This document shows, piece by piece, positions 1 through 7,236 of a DNA stretch of 64,000 nt. A program made the translations under genes and the position numbers. Source of the stretch: Coriobacteriaceae bacterium (GTDB lineage Bacteria > Actinomycetota > Coriobacteriia > Coriobacteriales > Eggerthellaceae); the NCBI GenBank assembly GCA_015062685.1, contig SUUE01000004.1, positions 79,242-143,241 of the forward strand, read 5' to 3'. Each line of letters opens with the position of its first letter. Within the stretch, counting starts at the first letter, position 1. The notes under the pieces were generated by a model. That model saw only the letters and a program-made list of their open reading frames with translations, was not told the origin of the DNA and ran no database searches.

Positions 1-36
1 GCCGATTGGACGCCGCTGCTGGAGGGGTTTCACTAG
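1..36 (+). CDS. Possible C-terminal end of an upstream gene (partial)
   Basis: Frame 1 is open from the window edge and reads ADWTPLLEGFH followed by TAG at 34-36. The fragment is too short to identify. The remaining bases up to 140 contain an AT-rich TATATAAG stretch around 70-78 that could be part of a promoter for the molybdoenzyme operon, but no clear -35 partner was seen. Confidence 0.3.
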   Translation, partial: ADWTPLLEGFH

Positions 37-140
37 GTGTGTTTGCCGTTTAGCTCGGTGGTCAATGCTTATATATAAGAAGGGCCGTGCGGTGGGAGCC
101 GACCGGCCTAGGTAGGAAAACGGAGAGAAGAGGGGATTAT

Positions 141-3100
141 ATGACGCAAGTCGATATCCATGCTCCCGGTGTAGAGGTGAAGAAGAGCGCATGCTACTTC
201 TGCCACGCTAACTGTGGCGTCCTCGCCTACGTGAAGGATGGCGAAGTCATCAAGATCGAGGGCGATCCCGACTACACCAACCAGGGTGGCTTGTGCTGCC
301 GTGGTACGAGCGCGTTGAAGCACGTGCACCATCCCGCGCGCATCAACCACTGCCTCAAGCGAGCAGGGGAGAAGGGCGAGAACAAGTGGGAACAGATCCC
401 GTGGGATCAGGGCATCCGCGAAGTCGCCGAGAGGCTCAATCAAATCAAGGCCGAGAGCGGCGCCGAAGCGGTGGCCACTGCCGGCGGCACGACGCGCACC
501 GACGACTATGCGCGTCGTCGTTTCTTTAACATCTTCGGTTCGCCGAACAGCTTCCACAACGCGCTGCTGTGCTGGATCCCCACCTTCATGGTGGAGACGG
601 CCGTCGGCGGCTGGTCTCCGTTCGAGACCGACCTGGGTGGCTCCCGCTGCGTCATCCTGTGGGGCATGAACCCCGGCGCTTCCACGCTGCCGAGCATGCA
701 CGGCTACACCGACCTGCAGCTCAACGGCCTGAAGATCATCGTCGTTGACCCGCGTTACTCCGAGACCGCCAAGAACGCCGACCTGTGGCTTCCGCTGCGT
801 CCGGGTTCCGACACGGCTCTGGCGCTGGCCATGGCGCACACCATCTGCTTCGAGGGCATGATCGACTTCAACTTCGTCATGGAGTGGTGCGACGGCCTCG
901 ACGAGATCATGGATCACCTGGAGAAGTACTCGCCCGAGTGGGCGGCTCCCATCACGTGGCTCGACCCGGAGGACATCCGCAAGGCCGCGCGCATGTACGC
1001 CATGAACAAGCCCTCCAACATCCAGTGGGGCTGCACGTGGGACCAGCTCGGCCCCGACGCCGTGTCCGGCTCGCATGCCCGCGCGATCATGCGAGCCCTC
1101 ACCGGCAACCTCGACGTGCCCGGCGGCGACCTCATGCCCGGCCCGTCCATGACGTTCCTCACCGACGAGGAGCTCGAGCTCAACGAGATGCTGCCCGAGG
1201 AGCAGAAGGCCAAGCAGATCGGCTCCAACTTCTTCAAGCTCACCTCGTGGCCCGGCTACAGCAAGATCGCCGAGACGGCTAACGCCACGTGGGGCAAGGC
1301 CATGACCACCGAGTGGTTCTGCGAGGCCCACGGCCCGTCCGTGTTCAAGGCCATCATCACCGGCGACCCCTACCGCGTCCGCGCGCTCATCGTCAACGCG
1401 ACGAACCCCCAGAGCTGCTACGGCGACGCCAAGATGGTCCTCCAGGCGCTCAAGTCCTGCGAGTTCCTGGTAACCGTGGACTACTGGATGACTCCGGCCG
1501 CGTTCTATTCCGATTACATCTTCCCGCCCGCCGGCGCACTGGAGCGCCCGGTCATGCACACCAACTACGGTGCGACCGACTCCATCCAGTGCTCGCAGCG
1601 CGCCATCCAGCCGCTGTACGACCGCCACGACGACTACACGTTCTGGAAGGAACTGGGTCTCGCTTGCGGCCAGGACCCCGAGCTGTGGCCGTGGGAGACC
1701 GAGGAAGACGTGTACTACGACGTCATTAAGCCGCTCGGCTACCCGGTGGAGAGCTACGACGAGTTCGTCGAGACCTACCGCATGTTCTTCCCGCCGCAGG
1801 AGTTCAAGAAGTACGAGAAGAAGGGCTTCTGCACCCAGACCCGCAAGTTCGAGTTCAAGTCCACGATCCTCGAGGAGCTGGGCTACCCGCCCATGCCCGA
1901 GTACCATGGCTGCGGCGAGAACGAGTACGACCACCCCGAGCTGGCGAAGGAATACCCGCTGACGCTCACCACCGGTGGCTCGCCCATGCCGTTCCACCAC
2001 TCCGAGCACTTCAACATGCCCACCATCCGCTACATCTCGCCGGAACCGTACTTCACGATTCACCCCGAGACGGCCGAAGAGCTGGGCATCGAGTACGGTG
2101 ACTGGTGCTGGATCGAGACCCGTCGTGGCCGCATCCGCATGCGCGCCAACGTCGAGCCGGCCATGGCGCCGAAGGCAATCTTCGCGCCGCGCGGCTGGTG
2201 GTACCCCGAGCTGGGCGCCGCCGACCCCGAGGCTCCGTTCGGCTGCCTGATCTCCAACGTCAACGTGCTGACCTCCGTCGACAACGAGCACTGCGACCCG
2301 ATCGGCGGTTCGTGGTCCAACCGCGGCCTGCTCTGCAAGGTCTACAAGTGCACCGAGGCCGACCTGCAGATGAAGCAGGACACCCGTTGGTCCATCCCGG
2401 GTTCTTCGCCCATCAAGTCCAACGACCCGGCCGAGGCCGTCCAGGTCATGCCGTCGGATCAGCCGCTGCGCTTCGATCCGATTCCCTTCACGCCGCCCAC
2501 CTGCAACCGCGAGGTTCCCGAGGGCCTGAAGTGGGACTGGCACCGCGACGTCATCTATCAGCCCGGCACGTTCTACGAGTACGACGAGGAGAGCGGCTGG
2601 CTGGTCGATCCCAAGACCCAGAAGTACTACGACCTGTACTCCGGCTGGGCATACGACGCCGAGAAGGAGCTCCTGCACGACGAGGCCACCGACAAGTTCT
2701 ACGACTTCGAGCGCAACGAGGTTCCGTTCGTGGCCGGCTACCGCGTGTACCCCGGCACCGAGACGGCTCCGTACGAGCTGCCTGCCAACTCCGACGTCAC
2801 GTGGTATCCCGAGAAGGGCTACGCCACCAAGGCGAGCGCCGCTGGCGAGGGCAAGATCTACGACCCCGAGAGCGGTTGGCTGGTCGGCATCGAGGACGGC
2901 GTGTGGTACGACGCGTACTACGGCTACGCCTACGATCCCGAGGCCGAGAACCTCATCGACATGGCGAGCGGCCAGCGCTACGACATGGAGTACAACCCCA
3001 TCTACGAGGTTGCCGGCTACCGCGTGTACCCCGGCACCGAGACGGCTCCGTACGAGCTGCCCGAGAAGGTTGAATGGGATGCCGAGAAGGGCTACGCAAC

Positions 3101-3287
3101 CGTGCCCGGCAAGATCGGCGAGGGCAAGATCTTCGATCCCGAGAGCGGCTGGCTGGTGGGCATCGAGGACGGCTACTGGTACGAGATGTACTACGGCTAC
3201 GCCTACGATCCGACCAACAACACCCTGCTCAACTTGGAAACGGGCGAGCGCTACACCATGGAGTACGAGCCCGTCGCGGCGGAATAG
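141..3287 (+). CDS. Molybdopterin-dependent oxidoreductase, catalytic subunit, with aromatic C-terminal repeats
   Basis: A 1048-residue catalytic subunit of the DMSO reductase/PsrA superfamily. The ATG at 141 is preceded by AGAGGGG; the frame is open further upstream but without a comparable ribosome site. Near the N-terminus CYFCHANCG followed by GGLCCRG gives the Cys pattern that binds the first [4Fe-4S] cluster. Cys144 in NALLCWIP sits where family members place the Mo ligand (inference by position). No Tat signal is visible, so the protein is probably cytoplasmic. The body ends near residue 800. The last ~240 residues form three aromatic and acidic repeats, two of them near-identical (YDPESGWLVGIEDG and similar), which I do not know from this family. 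It heads an operon with a ferredoxin (25 bp downstream) and an NrfD-like membrane protein, so electrons probably pass to or from the quinone pool. Substrate unknown. Confidence 0.9.
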   Translation: MTQVDIHAPGVEVKKSACYFCHANCGVLAYVKDGEVIKIEGDPDYTNQGGLCCRGTSALKHVHHPARINHCLKRAGEKGENKWEQIPWDQGIREVAERLNQIKAESGAEAVATAGGTTRTDDYARRRFFNIFGSPNSFHNALLCWIPTFMVETAVGGWSPFETDLGGSRCVILWGMNPGASTLPSMHGYTDLQLNGLKIIVVDPRYSETAKNADLWLPLRPGSDTALALAMAHTICFEGMIDFNFVMEWCDGLDEIMDHLEKYSPEWAAPITWLDPEDIRKAARMYAMNKPSNIQWGCTWDQLGPDAVSGSHARAIMRALTGNLDVPGGDLMPGPSMTFLTDEELELNEMLPEEQKAKQIGSNFFKLTSWPGYSKIAETANATWGKAMTTEWFCEAHGPSVFKAIITGDPYRVRALIVNATNPQSCYGDAKMVLQALKSCEFLVTVDYWMTPAAFYSDYIFPPAGALERPVMHTNYGATDSIQCSQRAIQPLYDRHDDYTFWKELGLACGQDPELWPWETEEDVYYDVIKPLGYPVESYDEFVETYRMFFPPQEFKKYEKKGFCTQTRKFEFKSTILEELGYPPMPEYHGCGENEYDHPELAKEYPLTLTTGGSPMPFHHSEHFNMPTIRYISPEPYFTIHPETAEELGIEYGDWCWIETRRGRIRMRANVEPAMAPKAIFAPRGWWYPELGAADPEAPFGCLISNVNVLTSVDNEHCDPIGGSWSNRGLLCKVYKCTEADLQMKQDTRWSIPGSSPIKSNDPAEAVQVMPSDQPLRFDPIPFTPPTCNREVPEGLKWDWHRDVIYQPGTFYEYDEESGWLVDPKTQKYYDLYSGWAYDAEKELLHDEATDKFYDFERNEVPFVAGYRVYPGTETAPYELPANSDVTWYPEKGYATKASAAGEGKIYDPESGWLVGIEDGVWYDAYYGYAYDPEAENLIDMASGQRYDMEYNPIYEVAGYRVYPGTETAPYELPEKVEWDAEKGYATVPGKIGEGKIFDPESGWLVGIEDGYWYEMYYGYAYDPTNNTLLNLETGERYTMEYEPVAAE
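2570..3275 (+). repeat. Three tandem in-frame repeats encoding the aromatic C-terminal extension
   Basis: Units lie at about 2570-2730, 2857-3005 and 3130-3275 and share a pattern of YD, SGW, YGYAYD and RYD/FYD. Units 2 and 3 are each preceded by an AGYRVYPGTETAPYELP linker. The two linkers are almost identical in DNA and lie 279 bp (93 codons) apart, so the last duplication is recent or kept uniform by gene conversion. The pattern recalls Tyr/Gly-rich OCRE-like repeats, but that is only a visual resemblance. Confidence 0.8.
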
Positions 3288-3312
3288 TTCAGGAAAGGAG
3301 AGGAGATACATC

Positions 3313-3891
3313 ATGACGCGTTATGCAATGGCTATCGACCAGCGTCGGTGCATCGGCTGCCATTCCTGCTCAGTCGCTTGCCGTACCTGGAACGAGCTTC
3401 CGCTCGACATCATCTATAACCCCGTGCTCGGCGGCGTAGCCGAGGGCACGTGGCCCAACGTTCACCGCAACTACCTGCCGACGCTGTGCATGCACTGCAA
3501 GAACCCCGAGTGCGTGCCGTGCTGCCCCACGGGCGCATCTCAGCAGGACGAGGACGGCGTCGTATGGGTCGACTACAAGAAGTGCATGGGCTGCAAGGTG
3601 TGTGTCAACGCCTGCCCCTACGGCATGCGCGACACGTCGCACATGGTCCGTCGCTTCGACGAGTTTGTCCGCAAGTGCACGTTCTGCAAGGAACGCCGCG
3701 AGGTGGAGCCCGATGCAGATCCGTACTGCGTGCAGACCTGCCATCAGAAGGCTCGCGTGTTCGGCGACATCGACGATCCCGATTCCGCGATCTCCAAGCT
3801 CATCGGCCGTTCGGACACGTTCCGCCTGTTCGAGGAGCTCGGCACTGACCCGCAGATCTATTACATCCCGGATTTGGGAGGTACGCGATAA
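3313..3891 (+). CDS. 4Fe-4S ferredoxin-type electron-transfer subunit (PsrB/DmsB-like)
   Basis: A 192-residue protein with four cysteine groups: CIGCHSCSVAC, CMHCKNPECVPCC, CMGCKVCVNAC and a split CTFC...CVQTC. This is the usual layout of the four-cluster subunit that wires a molybdoenzyme to its membrane partner. The ATG at 3313 follows AGGAGATACATC; an AAAGGAGAGGAG run gives strong initiation. It lies 25 bp after the catalytic gene, and its TAA overlaps the ATG of the NrfD-like gene by one base, so the three are very likely co-translated. No signal peptide is present, matching the catalytic subunit. Confidence 0.93.
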   Translation: MTRYAMAIDQRRCIGCHSCSVACRTWNELPLDIIYNPVLGGVAEGTWPNVHRNYLPTLCMHCKNPECVPCCPTGASQQDEDGVVWVDYKKCMGCKVCVNACPYGMRDTSHMVRRFDEFVRKCTFCKERREVEPDADPYCVQTCHQKARVFGDIDDPDSAISKLIGRSDTFRLFEELGTDPQIYYIPDLGGTR

Positions 3892-4952
3892 TGGATATGA
3901 AGAAATACCAAGAAGAAAACGCTGAGATTCAGTACAAGCATCGCTACTGGGGCTTCCAGATCGCGACCTACCTGTTCCTCGGCGGCCTGGGTGGTGGCAT
4001 CCTGTTCCTGACCTGGATCATGTCGACCTTCGTGTTCCCGCAGGCCGACCTCGTGCAGGCGTTCATGCTGCCGAACTTCATCGCGCTGCTCGCGATCGTG
4101 CTCGGCCTGTTCTTCCTCGTCGAGGAGCTCGGCCAGCCGCCCGTGTTCTACCGCGCTTACGTCACCGCCACCTCCATCATCAAGTGGGGCGCCGTGCTTC
4201 TGACCATCGCTTCCTTCGGCGACCTGTTCTGGCTGCTCGGCAACTGGTCGGCTGACGTGCCGGTGCTCGGCTTCCTGTGCGTGTTCAACTTCCTGGGCGG
4301 CGCTTCGCCCCTGTGGCTCGCTGCCGCTGGCCTGTCCGGCTTCGGCATCATGGTCTACACCGGCGTCATGCTGTCCACGCTGAAGGCGCACTCCTTCTGG
4401 TCGACGCCCGCACTGCCCATCCTGTTCACCGTGTCCGCTCTCTCCACCGCCTGCGCCGGCATCATGCTGTCCATGGGTGGTTGGCCCGGCGTCGCGGCTG
4501 ACATGCATGCGGCTCACGAGGTGCACGGCCTGCTGCACATCTGCGACATCATCCTGGTGTTCGCCGAGATCACCATCCTCATGATCATGGTGCTCTCGTT
4601 CCTGGGCGCGGGCAACCGCACCCAGCAGCGCGTCGCCAAGCGTTGGATCAAGGGCTCCTACTCGCCGGTGTTCTGGATCGGCATGATCGGCCTCGGCCTG
4701 ATCGTCCCGCTGATCTGCAACATCAGCGGCAACGAGCTCGCCGGCGTCTGGGCCAGCATCCTGGTCCTCTGCGGCGGCTGCCTGCTCCGCTTCCTGTGCG
4801 TTTGGTCTGACGACCGTCAGCCCATCGAGGGCGAGAACCGCTACTACTGGAAGCTCAAGCATGCCGACATGGACTTCGCTACCTACTACAGCAAGCCCGG
4901 CAAGCTCATGGAGCGCGGCCAGACCTTCGAGTACATCGACAACCTGTACTAG
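3891..4952 (+). CDS. NrfD/PsrC-like polytopic membrane subunit
   Basis: A 353-residue hydrophobic protein with about eight or nine predicted membrane segments, starting at ATYLFLGGLGGGILFLTWIM, a typical NrfD/PsrC first helix. Proteins of this family anchor Mo-enzyme/ferredoxin complexes and exchange electrons with menaquinone. The gene overlaps the ferredoxin gene by one base and is followed by a strong terminator, so it closes the operon. The C-terminal tail (from about residue 300) is hydrophilic and probably cytoplasmic. Because neither partner carries a Tat signal, the complex is inferred to sit on the cytoplasmic face. Confidence 0.9.
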   Translation: MDMKKYQEENAEIQYKHRYWGFQIATYLFLGGLGGGILFLTWIMSTFVFPQADLVQAFMLPNFIALLAIVLGLFFLVEELGQPPVFYRAYVTATSIIKWGAVLLTIASFGDLFWLLGNWSADVPVLGFLCVFNFLGGASPLWLAAAGLSGFGIMVYTGVMLSTLKAHSFWSTPALPILFTVSALSTACAGIMLSMGGWPGVAADMHAAHEVHGLLHICDIILVFAEITILMIMVLSFLGAGNRTQQRVAKRWIKGSYSPVFWIGMIGLGLIVPLICNISGNELAGVWASILVLCGGCLLRFLCVWSDDRQPIEGENRYYWKLKHADMDFATYYSKPGKLMERGQTFEYIDNLY

Positions 4953-4981
4953 GCGGTCCGCATCGCGAAAGCGATTCCCGA

Positions 4982-5012
4982 AGGAGCCCGAGCAATCGGG
5001 CTCCTTTCTTTT
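4982..5012 (+). terminator. Rho-independent terminator of the molybdoenzyme operon
   Basis: A perfect 10-bp stem AGGAGCCCGA / TCGGGCTCCT with a GCAA tetraloop, followed by TTTCTTTT. It starts 30 bp after the stop codon of the NrfD-like gene. Confidence 0.92.
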
Positions 5013-5070
5013 ACGCTTGCGGTAGCCGCACCCACCCCGCCTCAACGGCTGGTTGCGTGCCTGGTTCCCC

Positions 5071-5155
5071 GTAGGGGCGCTCCCCGAGCGCCCATCCCGC
5101 TGCAACGGCCGGGCTGCGATGCCTGGTTGCCCGTAGGGGCGCGCTCCGCGCGTCC
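5071..5155 (+). repeat. GTAGGGGCG hairpin repeats, one type 1 and one type 2
   Basis: Type 1 (core GGGCGCTCCCCGAGCGCCC, a 7-bp stem) is at 5071-5093. Type 2 (core GCGCGCTCCGCGCG) is at 5133-5155. These are the first two of at least 31 copies in the window. Confidence 0.9.
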
Positions 5156-5222
5156 GCCCTGCGCCGCATTCGGGCGCGGGCGTCGCCTGCTTCGGCGCAC
5201 GGGCCCATACGGGCTTCGTCCG

Positions 5223-5364
5223 CCCCGGCCTGCGGTCCCGTGCGGGCTACGCTCGACGCGTCGTCGCTTCGAGCTAACTTTTCCGCCAAGAGCGGGCGGA
5301 AAAGTGGATCTCTCAGCTCCTTTGGCTTGACCTCGCTACGCCCGCACGGGCCCGCAGGCCGGGG
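5223..5364. repeat. Long palindromic element A
   Basis: Left arm 5223-5247 and right arm 5340-5364 are complementary over 25 bp with one mismatch. The 92-nt interior contains its own hairpin TTTTCCGCC/GGCGGAAAA (5279-5303). The right half of the interior, GTGGATCTC...CTTTGGCTTGACCTCGCT, recurs at about 16855-16896. It fills most of the 520-bp gap after the molybdoenzyme operon. A TACAAT at 5432-5437 may be the -10 of the next gene. Confidence 0.8.
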
Positions 5365-5472
5365 CTGCATATCGGGTCTTGATTGGGCGGTTAGTGCCTG
5401 CGTTGCTCGCGGCTCGTTGCCTCGAATGGGCTACAATGGGGGAGGAGAAGAGGGAACGCGAGAGAGGGAACC

Positions 5473-6390
5473 ATGGACGAGTACGTGTTTGAAGATGCGC
5501 TGGCGAAGAGCACGGTGACGTGCTCGTATCCTGGGCTCGAGGCGGTTACCGTGAAGAAGGCCGACGCCGCCAGTTGCACGTCGCTGTTCTTCCCGGGCTG
5601 CTCGCTTATTAACTACGCGTTGCCGCTCGCGCAGTCGGTGAACGACCTGCTCGTGAACGCGGGCGAGGTTGACGGCATGTCGCTCCTGTGCTGCGGCAAG
5701 ATCCTCGAGTACGAGAATGACGGGGGCGCGTCGCGTGCCGCGTTCGAGCAACAGTTCCGCGAGCATATCGCGCAGACGGACATCAAGCGCATCGTGACCG
5801 CCTGCCCGAATTGCGCGTTCGCGTTGCGCAAGCTGCTCGCTGCCAGTGATGAGACGGCGGGCATCGAGATCGTGCCGCTGCCGCGCGTTCTCGTGGATAT
5901 GGGCTACAAGGTGGATCCCGAAACCGCTGCGAGCGTCGTCTACAACGACGGGCGCATCGAAGAGGGCGCTCCCATCACGTTCTGCCCCAAGGATTCGTGT
6001 CCCGATCGCGCCACGGGCGAGTTCGCCGACGCGCTGCGCGAGATCATGGGGGAATGCGCGCTCGTCGAGCCCAAGTACGCACGCAAGCGCTCCTATTGCT
6101 GCGGGTCGCGCCCGCGCGCGGCTGGTCACTACGACCTCGGCGACAAGATGGCGCGCCGTCACGGCACGCATGCGAAGGAAGCTGGAGCCAACGCGCTCGT
6201 GACGCCCTGCATCAGCTGCACGTTCTCGATCCTCGGCTCCGGGTGCGAAGTGCCCGTCTTCCATTACCTCGAGCTTCTCTTCGGGTGGAACATTCCCTGG
6301 TACCTCGCCGAGGGCTACATGAAGCTCCGCTTCCTCTTCGACGACAACGACTCCAACCGCGACGTTCGTTCCTACAAGGGTATCGGATAG
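5473..6390 (+). CDS. CCG-domain (cysteine-rich) Fe-S protein, HdrB/LutA-like
   Basis: A 305-residue protein with two cysteine-rich CCG modules. The first has FFPGCS, LLCCGK and TACPNC (residues ~35-120); the second has FCPKDSC, SYCCGSR and TPCISC (~175-260). Such pairs occur in HdrB, GlpC, LutA and similar subunits and usually bind a [4Fe-4S] or noncubane cluster that takes part in thiol/disulfide or electron chemistry. No HdrA/HdrC, flavoprotein or LutB partner is adjacent, so its electron partner is unknown. The ATG at 5473 follows a GAGAGGGAA purine run. It sits between two repeat-rich gaps and appears monocistronic. Confidence 0.85.
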   Translation: MDEYVFEDALAKSTVTCSYPGLEAVTVKKADAASCTSLFFPGCSLINYALPLAQSVNDLLVNAGEVDGMSLLCCGKILEYENDGGASRAAFEQQFREHIAQTDIKRIVTACPNCAFALRKLLAASDETAGIEIVPLPRVLVDMGYKVDPETAASVVYNDGRIEEGAPITFCPKDSCPDRATGEFADALREIMGECALVEPKYARKRSYCCGSRPRAAGHYDLGDKMARRHGTHAKEAGANALVTPCISCTFSILGSGCEVPVFHYLELLFGWNIPWYLAEGYMKLRFLFDDNDSNRDVRSYKGIG

Positions 6391-6422
6391 GTGTTGCGCT
6401 TGCCTTGCGGCAAGCGCAACCA

Positions 6423-6630
6423 CTCGACGCTGCGGGCCCCTGTGGCACCCGATCTTGGCTTTCAAGCCTGCGCGCATGGCCCTAAAAGTTGCGTCGGCCT
6501 GACGGCCGCCGCAATCGCTCGACGCTGCGGCCCCCTGTGGCACCCGATCTTGGCTTTCAAGCCTGCGCGCATGGCCAGAAGGCCAATGCGCTTGTCTTTC
6601 AAGCCAATCTCGGGCACCACAGGGGCCCTC
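6423..6630 (+). repeat. Direct repeats of 59 bp plus an inverted third copy
   Basis: 6423-6481 and 6518-6576 are nearly identical (CTCGACGCTGCGG...CGCGCATGGCC). Around 6590-6630 the same CTGTGGCACCCGATCTTGGC stretch recurs in inverted orientation, giving potential for large alternative hairpins. The 846-bp gap 6391-7236 otherwise holds the repeats listed separately; I see no gene in it. Confidence 0.75.
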
Positions 6631-6682
6631 GCTGATTTTGGCGCCCACATCGGCTTTTAAGATTCCATCCTTGGGTCTGTTT

Positions 6683-6705
6683 GTAGGGGCGCGCTCCGCG
6701 CGTCC
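6683..6705 (+). repeat. GTAGGGGCG hairpin repeat, type 2
   Basis: A single type 2 copy in the repeat-rich gap before the second molybdoenzyme. Confidence 0.85.
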
Positions 6706-6715
6706 TTCGGGAAAG

Positions 6716-6792
6716 AATCACTTTCCCCGCGGGAAAACGGTTGGTGCTGCTTAATCACTTTCCCCGCGGGAAAGTGATCGCGGGAAAGTGAT
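6716..6792. repeat. CCCCGCGGGAAA palindromes, cluster 1
   Basis: Copies at 6716-6751 (AATCACTTTCCCCGCGGGAA, then ACGGTTGGTGCTGC) and 6753-6780 (ending GGGAAAGTGATCG), with a half copy after that. Each is a self-complementary TTTCCCCGCGGGAAA-type hairpin. Confidence 0.8.
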
Positions 6793-7094
6793 CGGGGGAA
6801 CCCTTTCCGGGAGCCAGACGTGTTGGGCTAGTCTAGCGGTGAAAACCGAGTAATCTTTGCCAGTCGGGCGCGAGCGTTGGCGGGAATCAAGAGGTTTTCA
6901 TTGATTTCGAAGGGGTTTTACGGAGCTGCCCCATCATAATCCCAGGTCATGGAGATTTACCTCATTCGCAACCAGTGAAAAACGCCCGATTCGCGCCATA
7001 CGTTTGGCGGGAGTGGTCGGAAGTGCGTGGTTTTCACTGCTTGCGATGCTGCGGCGGTCGCACTCATTCTTCTCATGATGCCGCCTGCCCGCCC

Positions 7095-7174
7095 AATCAT
7101 TTTCCCCGCGGGAAAATGATTGGCCAGGTCAGCTGCGAAAATCACTTTCCCCGCGGGAAAACGGTTGGTGCTGC
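7095..7174. repeat. CCCCGCGGGAAA palindromes, cluster 2
   Basis: A perfect palindromic copy at 7095-7122 (AATCATTTTCCCCGCGGGAA...) and one at 7138-7174 that is identical over about 36 bp to the copy at 6716. The cluster ends about 50 bp upstream of the -10 of the second molybdoenzyme. Confidence 0.8.
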
Positions 7175-7224
7175 TCCAAGGTGCCGTGCGCCGGCGGGTA
7201 AGGCGGTGCGGCTCGCGCCTCGCG

Positions 7225-7230
7225 TATAAT
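7225..7230 (+). promoter_or_regulatory. TATAAT -10 box placed for leaderless transcription
   Basis: A consensus TATAAT ends 6 bp before the ATG at 7237. Normal -10 to start spacing would put the first transcribed base at or within a base or two of the A of ATG. No purine-rich ribosome site is present in front of the ATG, which fits a leaderless mRNA. Confidence 0.6.
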
Positions 7231-7236
7231 AGCGCC

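Noticed and set aside
108-3314. A 1068-codon open frame antisense to the first molybdoenzyme
   Set aside because: It is a shadow of the high-GC coding strand; the product is Val/Gly/Leu/Arg-rich low-complexity sequence with no motif, while the plus strand has clear Fe-S and cofactor motifs.
7120-7236. Upstream extension of the second molybdoenzyme frame
   Set aside because: The extra 39 residues are encoded by dispersed repeat DNA and precede a TATAAT box; family homology begins at the ATG at 7237.
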